A stretch of 64,000 nucleotides of DNA from Spirosoma endbachense (GTDB taxonomy: Bacteria; Bacteroidota; Bacteroidia; Cytophagales; Spirosomataceae): contig NZ_CP045997.1 in the NCBI RefSeq assembly GCF_010233585.1, positions 7,612,654 through 7,676,653 of the forward strand. Direction: 5' to 3'. Both the position numbers and the translations under genes were made by a program. The notes under the pieces were generated by a model. That model was given only the letters and a program-made list of their open reading frames with translations, was not told the DNA's origin and made no database searches. Below, piece after piece: positions 17,221-25,902 of the stretch (positions are counted from its first letter, which is position 1; each line of letters begins with the position of its first letter).

Positions 17221-18132
17221 ATGACGTCGGAACAACTTATTACGAAGGATACAATTACCGCTTTTTTTGCCGACCTGCAGGACCGGATTTGTCAGTCGCT
17301 GGAGGAGGCCGATGGTGCAGGCCAGTTTCGGACCGACGCCTGGGAGCGGCCGGGTGGGGGCGGAGGGCGCTCGCGAACTCTAGTAGACGGGGCCGTAATT
17401 GAAAAAGGAGGTGTTGGCTTTTCGGCAGTATATGGTGAGGCAACCGAAGCCACGTTGCGTTCACTAAACCTAACCGAACCGGCCGAGTTTTATGCCACAG
17501 GCGTTTCAATTGTTCTCCATCCACGCAATCCGATGGTGCCGATCATTCACATGAATGTCCGGTATTTTGAGATGAGTAGTGGTCAAAGCTGGTTTGGTGG
17601 AGGCATCGACCTGACTCCTCATTATGTTGTTGAAGAAGATGCACGCTGGTTTCATAAAAGTCTGAAAACCGTATGTGATCGGCATGATGAGGCTTATTAC
17701 CCCAAATTCAAAACCTGGGCCGACGACTATTTTTATATTCCGCATCGGCAGGAAACGCGCGGAATCGGGGGTATTTTCTTCGATTACCTAAAACCGGTTG
17801 ATGCTGCCCATAAAGCTGATCTGTTTGCCTTCGTGCAGGATGTCGGAAATGCATTTGCACCTATCTACACGCATTTTATGCATCAGAATCGCGACCTTTC
17901 TTTTGGCAATCGCGAAAAACAATGGCAGTTGCTGCGTCGCGGACGTTATGTGGAATTCAATCTGGTCTGGGACCGGGGGACTAAATTTGGCCTTGAAACC
18001 AATGGTCGTACGGAGTCTATATTGATGAGTATGCCACCCCAGGCGAACTGGACCTACGATTTTCGTCCGGAATCCGGTAGCCGCGAAGAAGATACGCTGA
18101 ACTGGTTGCGGAAAGGTGTGCACTGGGCATGA
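17221..18132 (+). CDS. hemF: Oxygen-dependent coproporphyrinogen III oxidase
   Basis: A 303-residue enzyme that converts coproporphyrinogen III to protoporphyrinogen IX by two oxidative decarboxylations, a late step of aerobic heme synthesis in the cytoplasm. Family hallmarks are clear: WERPGGGGGRSRTL near the start, EKGGVGFSAVYGE, HMNVRYFEMSSGQSWFGGGI, DLTPHYVVEEDARWFHKSLK, RGIGGIFFDYL, and near the end RRGRYVEFNLVWDRGTKFGL with TNGRTESILMSMPPQANWTY. The length is normal for the family. The presence of HemF points to an aerobic lifestyle. A -7 motif sits just ahead of the ATG. No other heme gene is adjacent. Confidence 0.98.
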   Translation: MTSEQLITKDTITAFFADLQDRICQSLEEADGAGQFRTDAWERPGGGGGRSRTLVDGAVIEKGGVGFSAVYGEATEATLRSLNLTEPAEFYATGVSIVLHPRNPMVPIIHMNVRYFEMSSGQSWFGGGIDLTPHYVVEEDARWFHKSLKTVCDRHDEAYYPKFKTWADDYFYIPHRQETRGIGGIFFDYLKPVDAAHKADLFAFVQDVGNAFAPIYTHFMHQNRDLSFGNREKQWQLLRRGRYVEFNLVWDRGTKFGLETNGRTESILMSMPPQANWTYDFRPESGSREEDTLNWLRKGVHWA

Positions 18133-18139
18133 TATTGAA

Positions 18140-18182
18140 CGTTCAGGCTTTGGTAGGCAAACTGCTTCCCAAAACCTGAACG
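18140..18182 (+). terminator. Hairpin downstream of hemF
   Basis: CGTTCAGGCTTTGG at 18140-18153 pairs with CCAAAACCTGAACG at 18169-18182, with one mismatch in 14. It begins 7 bases after the hemF stop codon. No T-run follows, so it may protect the mRNA end or terminate weakly. Confidence 0.45.
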
Positions 18183-18211
18183 AAGCCAATTACCTACTGA
18201 CGACTTAGCGA

Positions 18212-19063
18212 ATGGATCAGCAGAGCAATCAACTTGAACTGTATGCCCGACCAGCCACTGGTGTACGGTCGGCAATTCGGCACATCTATTCATTCTGGTC
18301 GGGAGTCGAGCAGCCAGCGGAGCGCGTTTTATTGCCGAATTTTCAGGCTAGTATTATCTTTAATTTCGGGCGGCCTCATACAATGCAGGTCGGTTCTAAG
18401 CAGAATGCGACGTTTACTCTGAATCGGGTTGCTATCATAGGCCCGATCAAACAGGCAATACGCTTCCAGAGCGAAGCAGGGGCAGATATGCTGTCTGTCA
18501 ATTTTTCATTTGATGGATTCTATCGGTTTTTTAACCTACCCGTTCAGGAGCTTAACGGTCACGTGGTCCATCCCGACGATCTATTGGTGAAAAAATGCTT
18601 CAGCCTGCTTTGGGAGCAATTGATGGAGGCCACTGATCATCAGGATCGAGTCGCAATTGTCAACAAATTTGCCGAACCCTATCTGAAGGCAGGAGATAAT
18701 GCCCTGAACCATGTGGCTGATCTCATCACCTTGTGTCAGAAGCAATTGCACCTGAATCCAGTCAAGCTGATGGCTAAAGAGCAACGGGTTTCGGAGCGGA
18801 CGGCGCAGCTTCGATTTCAGAAATACGTTGGATTTTCGCCAAAAGAGTTTGCGCGCTTTGTGCGTTTTCAGCGGGTACTAAACGAACTTCAGACAACTGC
18901 CCGTTCTCAGCCCGACTGGTATGATTTTGTTGAACGAAATGGCTATTATGACCAAAGCCACCTGATTCATGATTTTGCACATTTTGTTGGCCAATCTCCT
19001 ACGCATCTCCTTCATGAGTTGGGCAATGAGCGGTTGTATTGCGCCCCCTATGCGTTACCGTGA
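18212..19063 (+). CDS. AraC-family transcriptional regulator (DUF6597-type N-domain)
   Basis: A 283-residue regulator. The N-terminal part (PATGVRSAIRHIYSFWSGVE, then ILPLNF-like VLLPNFQASIIFNFGRP) fits the cupin-like sensor domain seen in small AraC proteins of Bacteroidota. IGPIKQAIRFQSEAGADMLS lies in its second half. The C-terminal 100 residues (LNPVKLMAKEQRVSERTAQL, then FQKYVGFSPKEFARFVRFQR, then YYDQSHLIHDFAHFVGQSPT) are the AraC helix-turn-helix pair. The ligand and targets are unknown. It lies 79 bases after hemF on the same strand, and its 3' end overlaps the convergent menC gene by 9 bases. Confidence 0.9.
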   Translation: MDQQSNQLELYARPATGVRSAIRHIYSFWSGVEQPAERVLLPNFQASIIFNFGRPHTMQVGSKQNATFTLNRVAIIGPIKQAIRFQSEAGADMLSVNFSFDGFYRFFNLPVQELNGHVVHPDDLLVKKCFSLLWEQLMEATDHQDRVAIVNKFAEPYLKAGDNALNHVADLITLCQKQLHLNPVKLMAKEQRVSERTAQLRFQKYVGFSPKEFARFVRFQRVLNELQTTARSQPDWYDFVERNGYYDQSHLIHDFAHFVGQSPTHLLHELGNERLYCAPYALP

Positions 19064-20161
19064 TTGCATGCTGCTGTTGGCCAATTGAGTGAAATCCCAG
19101 GGCTGGGCAGGATCATAGCGTAAGTGGCCATGCTCAATTGTGAGGGGACTGTCGATGTTATTGAAGTAAAGTTGCCCGGTTCCCAAACCCTGTGGAATGA
19201 GATTTTTAAACTGGGCCGTATATTGAGCAATCGCATTCAGGCCAATATTCGATTCCAGTGCCGATGTTAGCCACCAGCCAATATTAAGCCGACCGGCCAC
19301 CTCGACCCATTCGTCGCAATGACGCAGCCCACCCAGCAAGGTTGGTTTCAGAATGATAAACTGCGGTTGTATTTTTTTTAGCAATCGAAATTTGTGAACA
19401 TACTCCATCTGGCCGATGAGTTCTTCATCGAGGGCAATCGGTAGGGGCGAATTACGGCAGAGTTCGGCCATGAGATCGGGTTGACCGGCCCGAATGGGCT
19501 GTTCGATAGAGTGCAGCCCAAAGGTCGCTAGCCGGTCAAGCTTTTTCATCGCTTCGTCGGGGCTGAACGCACCATTGGCATCTACTCGGAGCGTAATCTG
19601 TTCGGGCGTAAATCGCTCCCGAATCATGGCCAGAAGGTCACATTCCTGCTCGAAATCAATCGCGCCTATTTTTAACTTGAGCGTGGTGTAGCCATCCCGT
19701 AATTTATCCTCAATTTGCTGGCGCATGAATTCCGGGCTACCCATCCAGATTAATCCATTGATCGGTAAAGTGCGATGCCCATTTGTGAATTCGGTTTCGT
19801 GAATGATCCGTCGGCCACCAGCCAGAAAATCGAGCATGGCTGTTTCGAAACCAAAGAGTATACTAGGAAATTGAGGGCTGATCAGTTGGTTAAGAACAAT
19901 GGAGACATTCCAGCTAAACAACTGCAAATCGAGGTCATTAAACTCCTGGCAGTTCAGGGACAGTTGCTCCTCAAAATCCGGACGGTCATCGTAGCTCAAC
20001 CCTTTTAGCGGACCGCACTCGCCATAACCAATAACTGAGGGATCTTCATCGTCGATTAGCCGAATAATATAGGATGTTTTTTCCGTAAGAATACCACGCG
20101 ACGTACCCGCTTCGAAACGAAAATGCAAGCTGTATTTCAGGTAGTCGGCTCTGAGACTCAT
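19055..20161 (-). CDS. menC: o-Succinylbenzoate synthase (enolase superfamily)
   Basis: A 368-residue enzyme of the enolase superfamily that dehydrates SHCHC to o-succinylbenzoate in menaquinone synthesis. Visible superfamily residues are the catalytic lysine of TTLKLKIGAIDF, a metal-binding Asp in LRVDANGAFSPDEA, a metal-binding Glu in HSIEQPIRAGQ, an Asp-Glu in PIALDEELIG, and the second lysine in QFIILKPTLLGGLRHCDEW. WWLTSALESNIGLNAIAQYT near the end is a typical MenC stretch. Other subfamilies, such as dipeptide epimerases, share this fold, but the LKPTLLGG and SALESNIGL motifs favour MenC. No other men genes are adjacent. The start is the ATG at 20161. Confidence 0.92.
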   Translation of the reverse strand: MSLRADYLKYSLHFRFEAGTSRGILTEKTSYIIRLIDDEDPSVIGYGECGPLKGLSYDDRPDFEEQLSLNCQEFNDLDLQLFSWNVSIVLNQLISPQFPSILFGFETAMLDFLAGGRRIIHETEFTNGHRTLPINGLIWMGSPEFMRQQIEDKLRDGYTTLKLKIGAIDFEQECDLLAMIRERFTPEQITLRVDANGAFSPDEAMKKLDRLATFGLHSIEQPIRAGQPDLMAELCRNSPLPIALDEELIGQMEYVHKFRLLKKIQPQFIILKPTLLGGLRHCDEWVEVAGRLNIGWWLTSALESNIGLNAIAQYTAQFKNLIPQGLGTGQLYFNNIDSPLTIEHGHLRYDPAQPWDFTQLANSSMQSR

Positions 20162-20254
20162 TGTACCAGACGGTATGGCGGGGGTTCACAATCCTAAAAG
20201 TACTACTTTTGGCTGCTCAATAAAGTCAATGTTACGAAATTATTAGCGAAGCAA

Positions 20255-21310
20255 TTGGTCACTCTTATACTACTCCTGCCATTTAGCAGAATCTATGGGT
20301 TAATTACCGATATTCGTAATTGGTTGTATGATAGGAAATTATATTCAAGTTATGAATCCAGTTCCTGTGTAATCGCTGTTGGGAACCTTACCGTTGGCGG
20401 TACAGGAAAAACTCCCATGATTGAATATTTGATTAAACGGCATCTGACCCCAGACTCAATTTTACGCCCTGAAGTGGCCACTTTGAGCCGAGGGTACGGT
20501 CGGCGCACAAAAGGCTTTCGGATAGCTACTGATCTCGATACGGCCGAAACCATCGGTGATGAGCCGTTACAGCTTTACCGAAAATTTAAACACCGGGTAC
20601 GGATTTTTGTTGGCGAACAGCGGGCCGAAGCTATCCGGCAGATTCTGGAAACATACCCCGAAACGAAACAGATTCTGCTGGACGACGCCTTTCAGCACCG
20701 GGCGGTTCGGCCAAACCTGAATCTGATGCTATCCGAGTATAGCCGGCCGTTTTACAACGATCATCCCTTTCCGGCGGGCCGTTTGCGTGAGCGACGGCAT
20801 GGGGCGCAGCGGGCCGATGCGGTCATTGTAACCAAGTGCCCTGATTCACTGTCCGCAGCCGAGCAAGCGAAAATTGGAGCAAACATTCGTTCGTACATTC
20901 GTGAAGGTACGCCCCTGTTTTTTGCCGGATTACAGTATGGGCAGCCCATTTCCTTTGCCGACAATAAACCGGTAAGTAGTCTTCAATCGGTGGTATTGGT
21001 ATCGGGTCTGGCCAATGCTGTTCCGTTGGAGGGCTATGTTCAGCAAACGTTTTCGATGAAGAAACATCATCGCTTTGCCGATCATTATGCCTATTCCCGT
21101 ACCGATCTCGATCAGTTGTTCGATACGCTAAGTCCGGATGATTCGTTACTGACAACAGAAAAAGACTGGGTGAAAATTGATGCCCTGCTCACCGCCGACG
21201 AGCGACGTCAGCTTCCGCTGTATTATATACCGGTCGAAATGGCATTCTTGCCCGGTTATGAAGCCGAATTTGAAACACTGGTAAATGGTTTTCTCCTTAA
21301 AAATACTTAA
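20255..21310 (+). CDS. lpxK: Tetraacyldisaccharide 4'-kinase
   Basis: A 351-residue kinase that phosphorylates the 4' position of the lipid A disaccharide precursor at the inner membrane. The N-terminus holds a hydrophobic membrane-contacting segment (LILLLPFSRIYGLI, then RNWLYDRK). The P-loop follows as AVGNLTVGGTGKTPMIEYLI, residues about 41-60. Later LpxK landmarks are LSRGYGRRTKGF, GDEPLQLYRKF, LLDDAFQHRAVRPNLNL, FPAGRLRERRHGAQRADAVI, KHHRFADHYAY and LLTTEKDWVKI. The start is read as TTG at 20255, since no in-frame ATG fits upstream. The presence of the gene confirms an LPS-bearing outer membrane. The putative porin follows at 21363. Confidence 0.95.
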   Translation: MVTLILLLPFSRIYGLITDIRNWLYDRKLYSSYESSSCVIAVGNLTVGGTGKTPMIEYLIKRHLTPDSILRPEVATLSRGYGRRTKGFRIATDLDTAETIGDEPLQLYRKFKHRVRIFVGEQRAEAIRQILETYPETKQILLDDAFQHRAVRPNLNLMLSEYSRPFYNDHPFPAGRLRERRHGAQRADAVIVTKCPDSLSAAEQAKIGANIRSYIREGTPLFFAGLQYGQPISFADNKPVSSLQSVVLVSGLANAVPLEGYVQQTFSMKKHHRFADHYAYSRTDLDQLFDTLSPDDSLLTTEKDWVKIDALLTADERRQLPLYYIPVEMAFLPGYEAEFETLVNGFLLKNT

Positions 21311-21349
21311 TCGAAGGCCTTCTATTCCGGGCATCCGGCGGTTTTGGCG

Positions 21350-21357
21350 TACTTTTG
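21350..21357 (+). promoter_or_regulatory. -7 promoter element ahead of the putative porin
   Basis: TACTTTTG matches the Bacteroidota -7 motif TAnnTTTG exactly and ends 5 bases before the chosen ATG (21363). No clear -33 TTTG is seen at the right distance, and the initiating base would fall at or just past the ATG, so the assignment is tentative. Confidence 0.3.
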
Positions 21358-21362
21358 ACTTG

Positions 21363-23333
21363 ATGAATCGAAGCGTACTTTTTCTTTTCTTTTTTATAAG
21401 CCTGACGCTTACCGTTCGGGCACAGCAGTTTCCGGGGACAACGCAGCAGCTACCGGGTGGTTTTGGTCAGTCAAACCGCCCAGGAAGTACCTCCAGTGCT
21501 AGTTTTGGTGGTATCGACGATACGACGAAGGTCATTTATGGACCCAAGTCGACCCGCTACATGCTGGAAGCGGATATTTTTAACAACCGGAAGAAACTCT
21601 ACACCATGGATACGACCATGGATAATGTTCATCAGTTTCTGTATGTCCAGCGAAGTCAGAACCAATTTCAGGACTTAGGCAATCTGGGTACGCCCATGAA
21701 GGATGTGTATGTGCCGGTGCCTCAGCAGTTAGGTGCGCAAACAGGCTATTCGGTTTTTTCGCCCTATGCCTATCAGACGATGCAGGTGAAATATTTCGAC
21801 ACCAAGTCGCCCTTTACGGATATGTATCTGGCACTTGGCGGACATAATCAGAACATCCTTCGGTTTGATTTCTCCCAGAATATTTCGCCCCGCTGGAATG
21901 TAGGCTTCAATCTGCAGCGATTCACGTCCCAGAAACAGTTTGGCACCAGTGGCGCGAATGATCCAACTAAATTGCTGGCGCAAAACTGGGGATTTCTGGG
22001 CCATACGAACTACCGATCGAAAAATGATAAATACACCCTGCTGCTGCATTTCATCAATATGCACCATACTATTTCCGAGCAGGGGGGCGTATTGCCAGGC
22101 ACTAATCTCGACGGATCGAAAAATATTTATGCCTATACCGGTGATGCAATATTGACGGGTGGCGCTTTAAACCTGCCGGACCCACAAGGCAGCGACATTC
22201 GAAATGACTGGCATATTTACCATCAATATGTGCTGGACCAGGGATTTCAGGTGTATCATCGGCTCGATTATAACCGGCATAAAAACTATTTTCAGGACGA
22301 TACACTGGCGATTAATAAAGCTTTCTACCCCGCAATTCTGGGCGATACATCGCGTATCGAACAGGATGCCCGCTTCCGGTTGCTTGAAAACCAGTTTGGG
22401 CTAAAGGGAATCTATAAACGGGGCCAATCGGCGTTTAACTACCGGGCTTATCTTCGAAGCCGGATCTATGGCCAGTATACGCGCTACAACACCGCCCGAA
22501 CTAATTATAACGAATACGAAACCCGCCGGGTCGAGACGTTTCTGGGCGGGTGGCTAGGGTATTATTTTCCCGACAGTTTATCACAGGTAACGGCTGAGGC
22601 TGAGTACCAGGTTGGGGGTGGGTATCGGCTACAGGGCCAGTTTGAGAGTAAGTATCTAACGGCTGGCTATTCGTCTATTTTTGCCAATCCGACGCTGTTG
22701 CAGGAGCGTTTTCAGAGCCATATTTTCTTCTGGCGCAATAACTTCAGTCTGCGAGGCTATAACCATGCGTATGGGAAGCTTAATCTACGCTATAAGAAAT
22801 TACAGTTGCAACCGGGTCTGGACTATTACCTGCTCAGTAATTACGTCTATTTCGACACGGCCGCTGTGGCTCGGCAGCTAAGTGGTTCATTTAGCGTGTT
22901 ACGAACGGGGCTGGGTTATCGCTTTGAAATTGGTAAGTTCCTGGCGTCCGGGCAGGCCTATTACACGGTTCAGTCAAGGCGGGATGTCTTGCGGACACCA
23001 CCGTTTTTTATGAATGCTCGCTTTCAGTATGAGTTGCTGTATGCCAAAGTGCTCTACATTCAGGTAGGGGTTGATCTGCATTACAAGTCGCCCTATTATG
23101 CCGATGCCTATATGCCTGTCACTCAGCAATTTTATATTCAGAATACAAAACAGGTTGAGGGATATGTGCTGGCTGATGTCTTCGCCAACCTGCGTGTGAA
23201 CCGAACCCGGTTGTTTGTTAAGTTTTCTCATGTCAATCAGGGGGTGTTTCAGCCGGGCTATTTTGTCGCTCCTGATTTTCTTCCCATGCGCCGGAGTTTT
23301 GCTTTCGGCGTCGATTGGTATTTGTTTGATTAA
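21363..23333 (+). CDS. Putative porin, outer-membrane beta-barrel (PF14121-like)
   Basis: A 656-residue outer-membrane protein, starting at ATG 21363 because the signal peptide MNRSVLFLFFFISLTLTVRA begins there; an earlier in-frame ATG at 21285 lies inside lpxK. After a low-complexity linker (FPGTTQQLPGGFGQSNRPG), the protein shows features of the Bacteroidota putative porin family: TRYMLEADIFNNRKKLYTMD, then YFDTKSPFTDMYLALGGHNQ, then FSQNISPRWNVGFNLQRFTS, followed by many amphipathic beta-strands. It ends FLPMRRSFAFGVDWYLFD, with the C-terminal aromatic residue needed for barrel insertion. It probably forms a passive or structural pore. It is 52 bases after lpxK on the same strand. Confidence 0.88.
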   Translation: MNRSVLFLFFFISLTLTVRAQQFPGTTQQLPGGFGQSNRPGSTSSASFGGIDDTTKVIYGPKSTRYMLEADIFNNRKKLYTMDTTMDNVHQFLYVQRSQNQFQDLGNLGTPMKDVYVPVPQQLGAQTGYSVFSPYAYQTMQVKYFDTKSPFTDMYLALGGHNQNILRFDFSQNISPRWNVGFNLQRFTSQKQFGTSGANDPTKLLAQNWGFLGHTNYRSKNDKYTLLLHFINMHHTISEQGGVLPGTNLDGSKNIYAYTGDAILTGGALNLPDPQGSDIRNDWHIYHQYVLDQGFQVYHRLDYNRHKNYFQDDTLAINKAFYPAILGDTSRIEQDARFRLLENQFGLKGIYKRGQSAFNYRAYLRSRIYGQYTRYNTARTNYNEYETRRVETFLGGWLGYYFPDSLSQVTAEAEYQVGGGYRLQGQFESKYLTAGYSSIFANPTLLQERFQSHIFFWRNNFSLRGYNHAYGKLNLRYKKLQLQPGLDYYLLSNYVYFDTAAVARQLSGSFSVLRTGLGYRFEIGKFLASGQAYYTVQSRRDVLRTPPFFMNARFQYELLYAKVLYIQVGVDLHYKSPYYADAYMPVTQQFYIQNTKQVEGYVLADVFANLRVNRTRLFVKFSHVNQGVFQPGYFVAPDFLPMRRSFAFGVDWYLFD

Positions 23334-23423
23334 GTAAGTAGGGTAGCAACTGCTGGTTTCTCTCTTTAGCTAGTATATTTAAGCTTATTTTTAAGAGTAC
23401 TCATAATAATCTCAACTTTTTGC

Positions 23424-25169
23424 ATGGACCCCTTTCAGATTAAGAAAGCCCCGGCACAATTCGATGTAGTCGTTGTCGGCTCTGGCGCTGGGGGCGGCAT
23501 GGCCGCCTACACACTTGCTAAGGCCGGCGCTAAAGTCGCGTTGCTGGAGGCCGGTGGCTATTTCGATCCAGCTGATCCTAAGTATATTACGCAACTGAAA
23601 TGGCCCTGGGAGTCGCCCCGTCGTGGTGCTGGAACGACGCGTGCATTTGGTGATTTTGATGCCGCATGGGGTGGTTGGCAGATCGATGGTGAACCCTATA
23701 CGACCGCTAAAGGGACCGAATTCCATTGGTTCCGGTCGCGGATGCTCGGTGGGCGTACGAACCACTGGGGCCGTATTTCACTCCGGTTTGCACCTGATGA
23801 TTTCCGGCGTAAAAGCATGACAGGCGTTGGTGAAGACTGGCCAATTGGCTACGATGATCTCAAACCATTCTACGACCGCGTAGACCGTCTTATCGGGGTT
23901 TTTGGCTCGGTTGAAAACATGCCGTCTGAACCAGATGGTATTTTCCTGCCCCCGCCTAAACCGCGTTTGCATGAGCTGATGATTCGGAAGGGAGCCAGAA
24001 GTATTGGTATTCCGGTAATTCCGTCTCGTTTGTCCATTCTTACCAAACAGATTAACGAAGAGCGCGGCCAATGCTTTTATTGTAGCCAGTGTGGGCGGGC
24101 ATGTCAGGCTTATGCCGATTTCTCTTCGTCGTCGGTACTGGTAAAGCCAGCGTTGAAAACCGGCAACGTTACCCTCATCAACGGGGCCATGGTTCGCGAA
24201 GTGCTTACCGACACCGCAACGGGTCTGGCAACGGGCGTTAGCTACGTGGATACGCTGTCGCTTCAGGAAAAAACAATCATGGCGAAATCGGTCGTGCTGG
24301 CAGCCAGCGCGGGCGAAACGGCCCGTTTGTTGCTTAACTCGAAATCAAGCCGTTTCCCGCAGGGGCTGGCCAATACGAGTGGCGTTGTTGGAAAGTATAT
24401 CAACGATTCGACCGGAGCCAGCCGATCGGCGTTTGTGCCCGCGCTGATGGACCGCAAACGCTACAACGAAGATGGCGTTGGTGGGATGCACGTTTTCACA
24501 CCCTGGTGGCTCGATAACAAAAAACTTGATTTCCCGCGCGGTTACCACATTGAATACTGGGGTGGCATGGGTATGCCCGCTTACGGATTCGGCTGGGGTG
24601 TTGAAGCGATGAATGGTATGATTCCCGGTCGCGATGGTAAAATGAAACCGGGTGGTGGCTATGGTGCCAGCCTGAAAGATGATTACCGTCGTTTCTATGG
24701 CGCGTATGTTGGTATGGCAGGCCGGGGTGAACCAGTCCCGCTTGAGAGTAACTACTGCGAAATTGATCCGAACGTTGTCGATAAGTACGGTATTCCGGTG
24801 CTTCGATTCAACTACAAATGGTCGGACTATGAGGTGAAACAAGCCAAACACATGCAGGATACCTTCGAAGAAATTATTCATTCGATGGGTGGTATTGCGC
24901 TTGGTAACAAACCCGGTCCTGAGAACAGTTATGGACTGGAAGCACCCGGCAAGATCATTCACGAAGTTGGTACTGCCCGCATGGGTAATGATCCTAAAAA
25001 TTCGGTTTTGAACAAATATCAGCAGGCTCACGATGTGAAGAACCTATTCGTAGTCGATGCTGCGCCATTCCCGTCCCAGGGCGACAAAAACGTAACCTGG
25101 ACGATTCTGGCCAGTTCAATGCGTACATCGGAATACTTAATTGATCAGGTAAAGAAGAAGAATATATAA
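23424..25169 (+). CDS. GMC-family oxidoreductase, probable exported sugar/alcohol dehydrogenase large subunit
   Basis: A 581-residue flavoprotein. The FAD-binding dinucleotide fold is at residues 11-40 (FDVVVVGSGAGGGMAAYTLA). RMLGGRTNHWGRISLRFAPD is the second FAD contact. Near the C-terminus HEVGTARMGNDPKNSVLNKY and LFVVDAAPFPSQGDKNVTWT are the GMC active-site and closing segments. An unusual cysteine set lies at residues 217-227: C217-x2-C220-x2-C223-x3-C227 (CFYCSQCGRAC), suggesting an iron-sulfur cluster as in FAD-dependent glucose dehydrogenases. It has no signal peptide; its partner at 25180 has a Tat signal and may carry it across the membrane folded. The substrate is probably a sugar, polyol or related alcohol. 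Confidence 0.92.
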   Translation: MDPFQIKKAPAQFDVVVVGSGAGGGMAAYTLAKAGAKVALLEAGGYFDPADPKYITQLKWPWESPRRGAGTTRAFGDFDAAWGGWQIDGEPYTTAKGTEFHWFRSRMLGGRTNHWGRISLRFAPDDFRRKSMTGVGEDWPIGYDDLKPFYDRVDRLIGVFGSVENMPSEPDGIFLPPPKPRLHELMIRKGARSIGIPVIPSRLSILTKQINEERGQCFYCSQCGRACQAYADFSSSSVLVKPALKTGNVTLINGAMVREVLTDTATGLATGVSYVDTLSLQEKTIMAKSVVLAASAGETARLLLNSKSSRFPQGLANTSGVVGKYINDSTGASRSAFVPALMDRKRYNEDGVGGMHVFTPWWLDNKKLDFPRGYHIEYWGGMGMPAYGFGWGVEAMNGMIPGRDGKMKPGGGYGASLKDDYRRFYGAYVGMAGRGEPVPLESNYCEIDPNVVDKYGIPVLRFNYKWSDYEVKQAKHMQDTFEEIIHSMGGIALGNKPGPENSYGLEAPGKIIHEVGTARMGNDPKNSVLNKYQQAHDVKNLFVVDAAPFPSQGDKNVTWTILASSMRTSEYLIDQVKKKNI

Positions 25170-25179
25170 ATTTTCGGTC

Positions 25180-25818
25180 ATGAAACGCAGAGACACCCTT
25201 AAAGCCTTTTCCCTTGCCGGCTTCGGTCTGGCAGTTTCGCCAGTAGAAGCAGCCGTGCCAGCACCGCCTGACGTTAAACCGCTCAAAATTCCAGGCGGAC
25301 GGCAGAAGTTCGAAGCTGAGCGCGATGCCAAACTGAATGCCGAAAAGTTTTTTACACCCCACGAATTGCAGACCGTTACTGTGCTGTCGGATATCATTAT
25401 CCCTGCCGATGAACGGTCGGGTAGTGCGTCGCAGGCGGGTGTTCCCGCTTTCATCGAGTTTATGATGAAAGACCAGCCCAGTAATCAGACACCGATGCGG
25501 GGTGGTATTCGCTGGCTCGACAATACCTGCGTCAAACGCTATGGCAAACAGTTTGTGTTGTGTACAAAAGCGCAGCAGATCGATATGATTGAGCAGATCG
25601 CTTACCCCAAACTGGCTAAGTCCGACATGACCCAGGGCGCATCGTTTTTTTCGATGATGCGGAACATGACGGCAACCGGCTTTTTTACCAGCCAGATGGG
25701 CGTTAAAGACATCGGTTATGTTGGTAACGTTCCGAACCAGTGGGACGGTGTACCGGCAGATGTTTTGAAACAATACAACCTGGCCTACGAAGAGCGCGAG
25801 CTAACGCAGGGGAAATAG
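25180..25818 (+). CDS. Gluconate 2-dehydrogenase subunit 3-like small subunit with Tat signal
   Basis: A 212-residue partner of the GMC protein, 10 bases downstream. The N-terminus MKRRDTLKAFSLAGFGLAVS carries the twin-arginine motif RRDTLK followed by a hydrophobic stretch and an Ala-rich cleavage region. The body has HELQTVTVLSDIIIPADERS, then GVPAFIEFMMKDQPSNQ and RGGIRWLDNTCVKRYGK, the gluconate 2-dehydrogenase subunit 3 family pattern. MGVKDIGYVGNVPNQWDG stands near the end. In characterised complexes of this family the small subunit supports export and maturation of the flavoprotein. A cytochrome c subunit, common in such complexes, is not adjacent here. A strong hairpin follows at 25830. 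Confidence 0.9.
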   Translation: MKRRDTLKAFSLAGFGLAVSPVEAAVPAPPDVKPLKIPGGRQKFEAERDAKLNAEKFFTPHELQTVTVLSDIIIPADERSGSASQAGVPAFIEFMMKDQPSNQTPMRGGIRWLDNTCVKRYGKQFVLCTKAQQIDMIEQIAYPKLAKSDMTQGASFFSMMRNMTATGFFTSQMGVKDIGYVGNVPNQWDGVPADVLKQYNLAYEERELTQGK

Positions 25819-25829
25819 AATCAGGTGTT

Positions 25830-25872
25830 AACAGAGCGCGGCCTCATTCATTGAATGAGGCCGCGCTCTGTT
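25830..25872. terminator. Long perfect palindrome acting as bidirectional terminator
   Basis: The 21 bases at 25830-25850 pair perfectly with 25852-25872 around a single base, with GAGCGCGGCCTCATT and its complement at the core. It lies between the convergent dehydrogenase operon and the serine hydrolase gene, 12 bases after the first and 31 before the second stop. The stem is longer than needed for ordinary termination. Confidence 0.75.
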
Positions 25873-25902
25873 ATAATGGTCAGCTCGTTTTTCCCTGTTT
25901 TG

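Noticed and set aside
24345..25031. 228-codon minus-strand frame inside the GMC gene
   Set aside because: It is a long antisense frame caused by codon bias of the real gene; the sequence is rich in His/Thr/Ile with no domain pattern.
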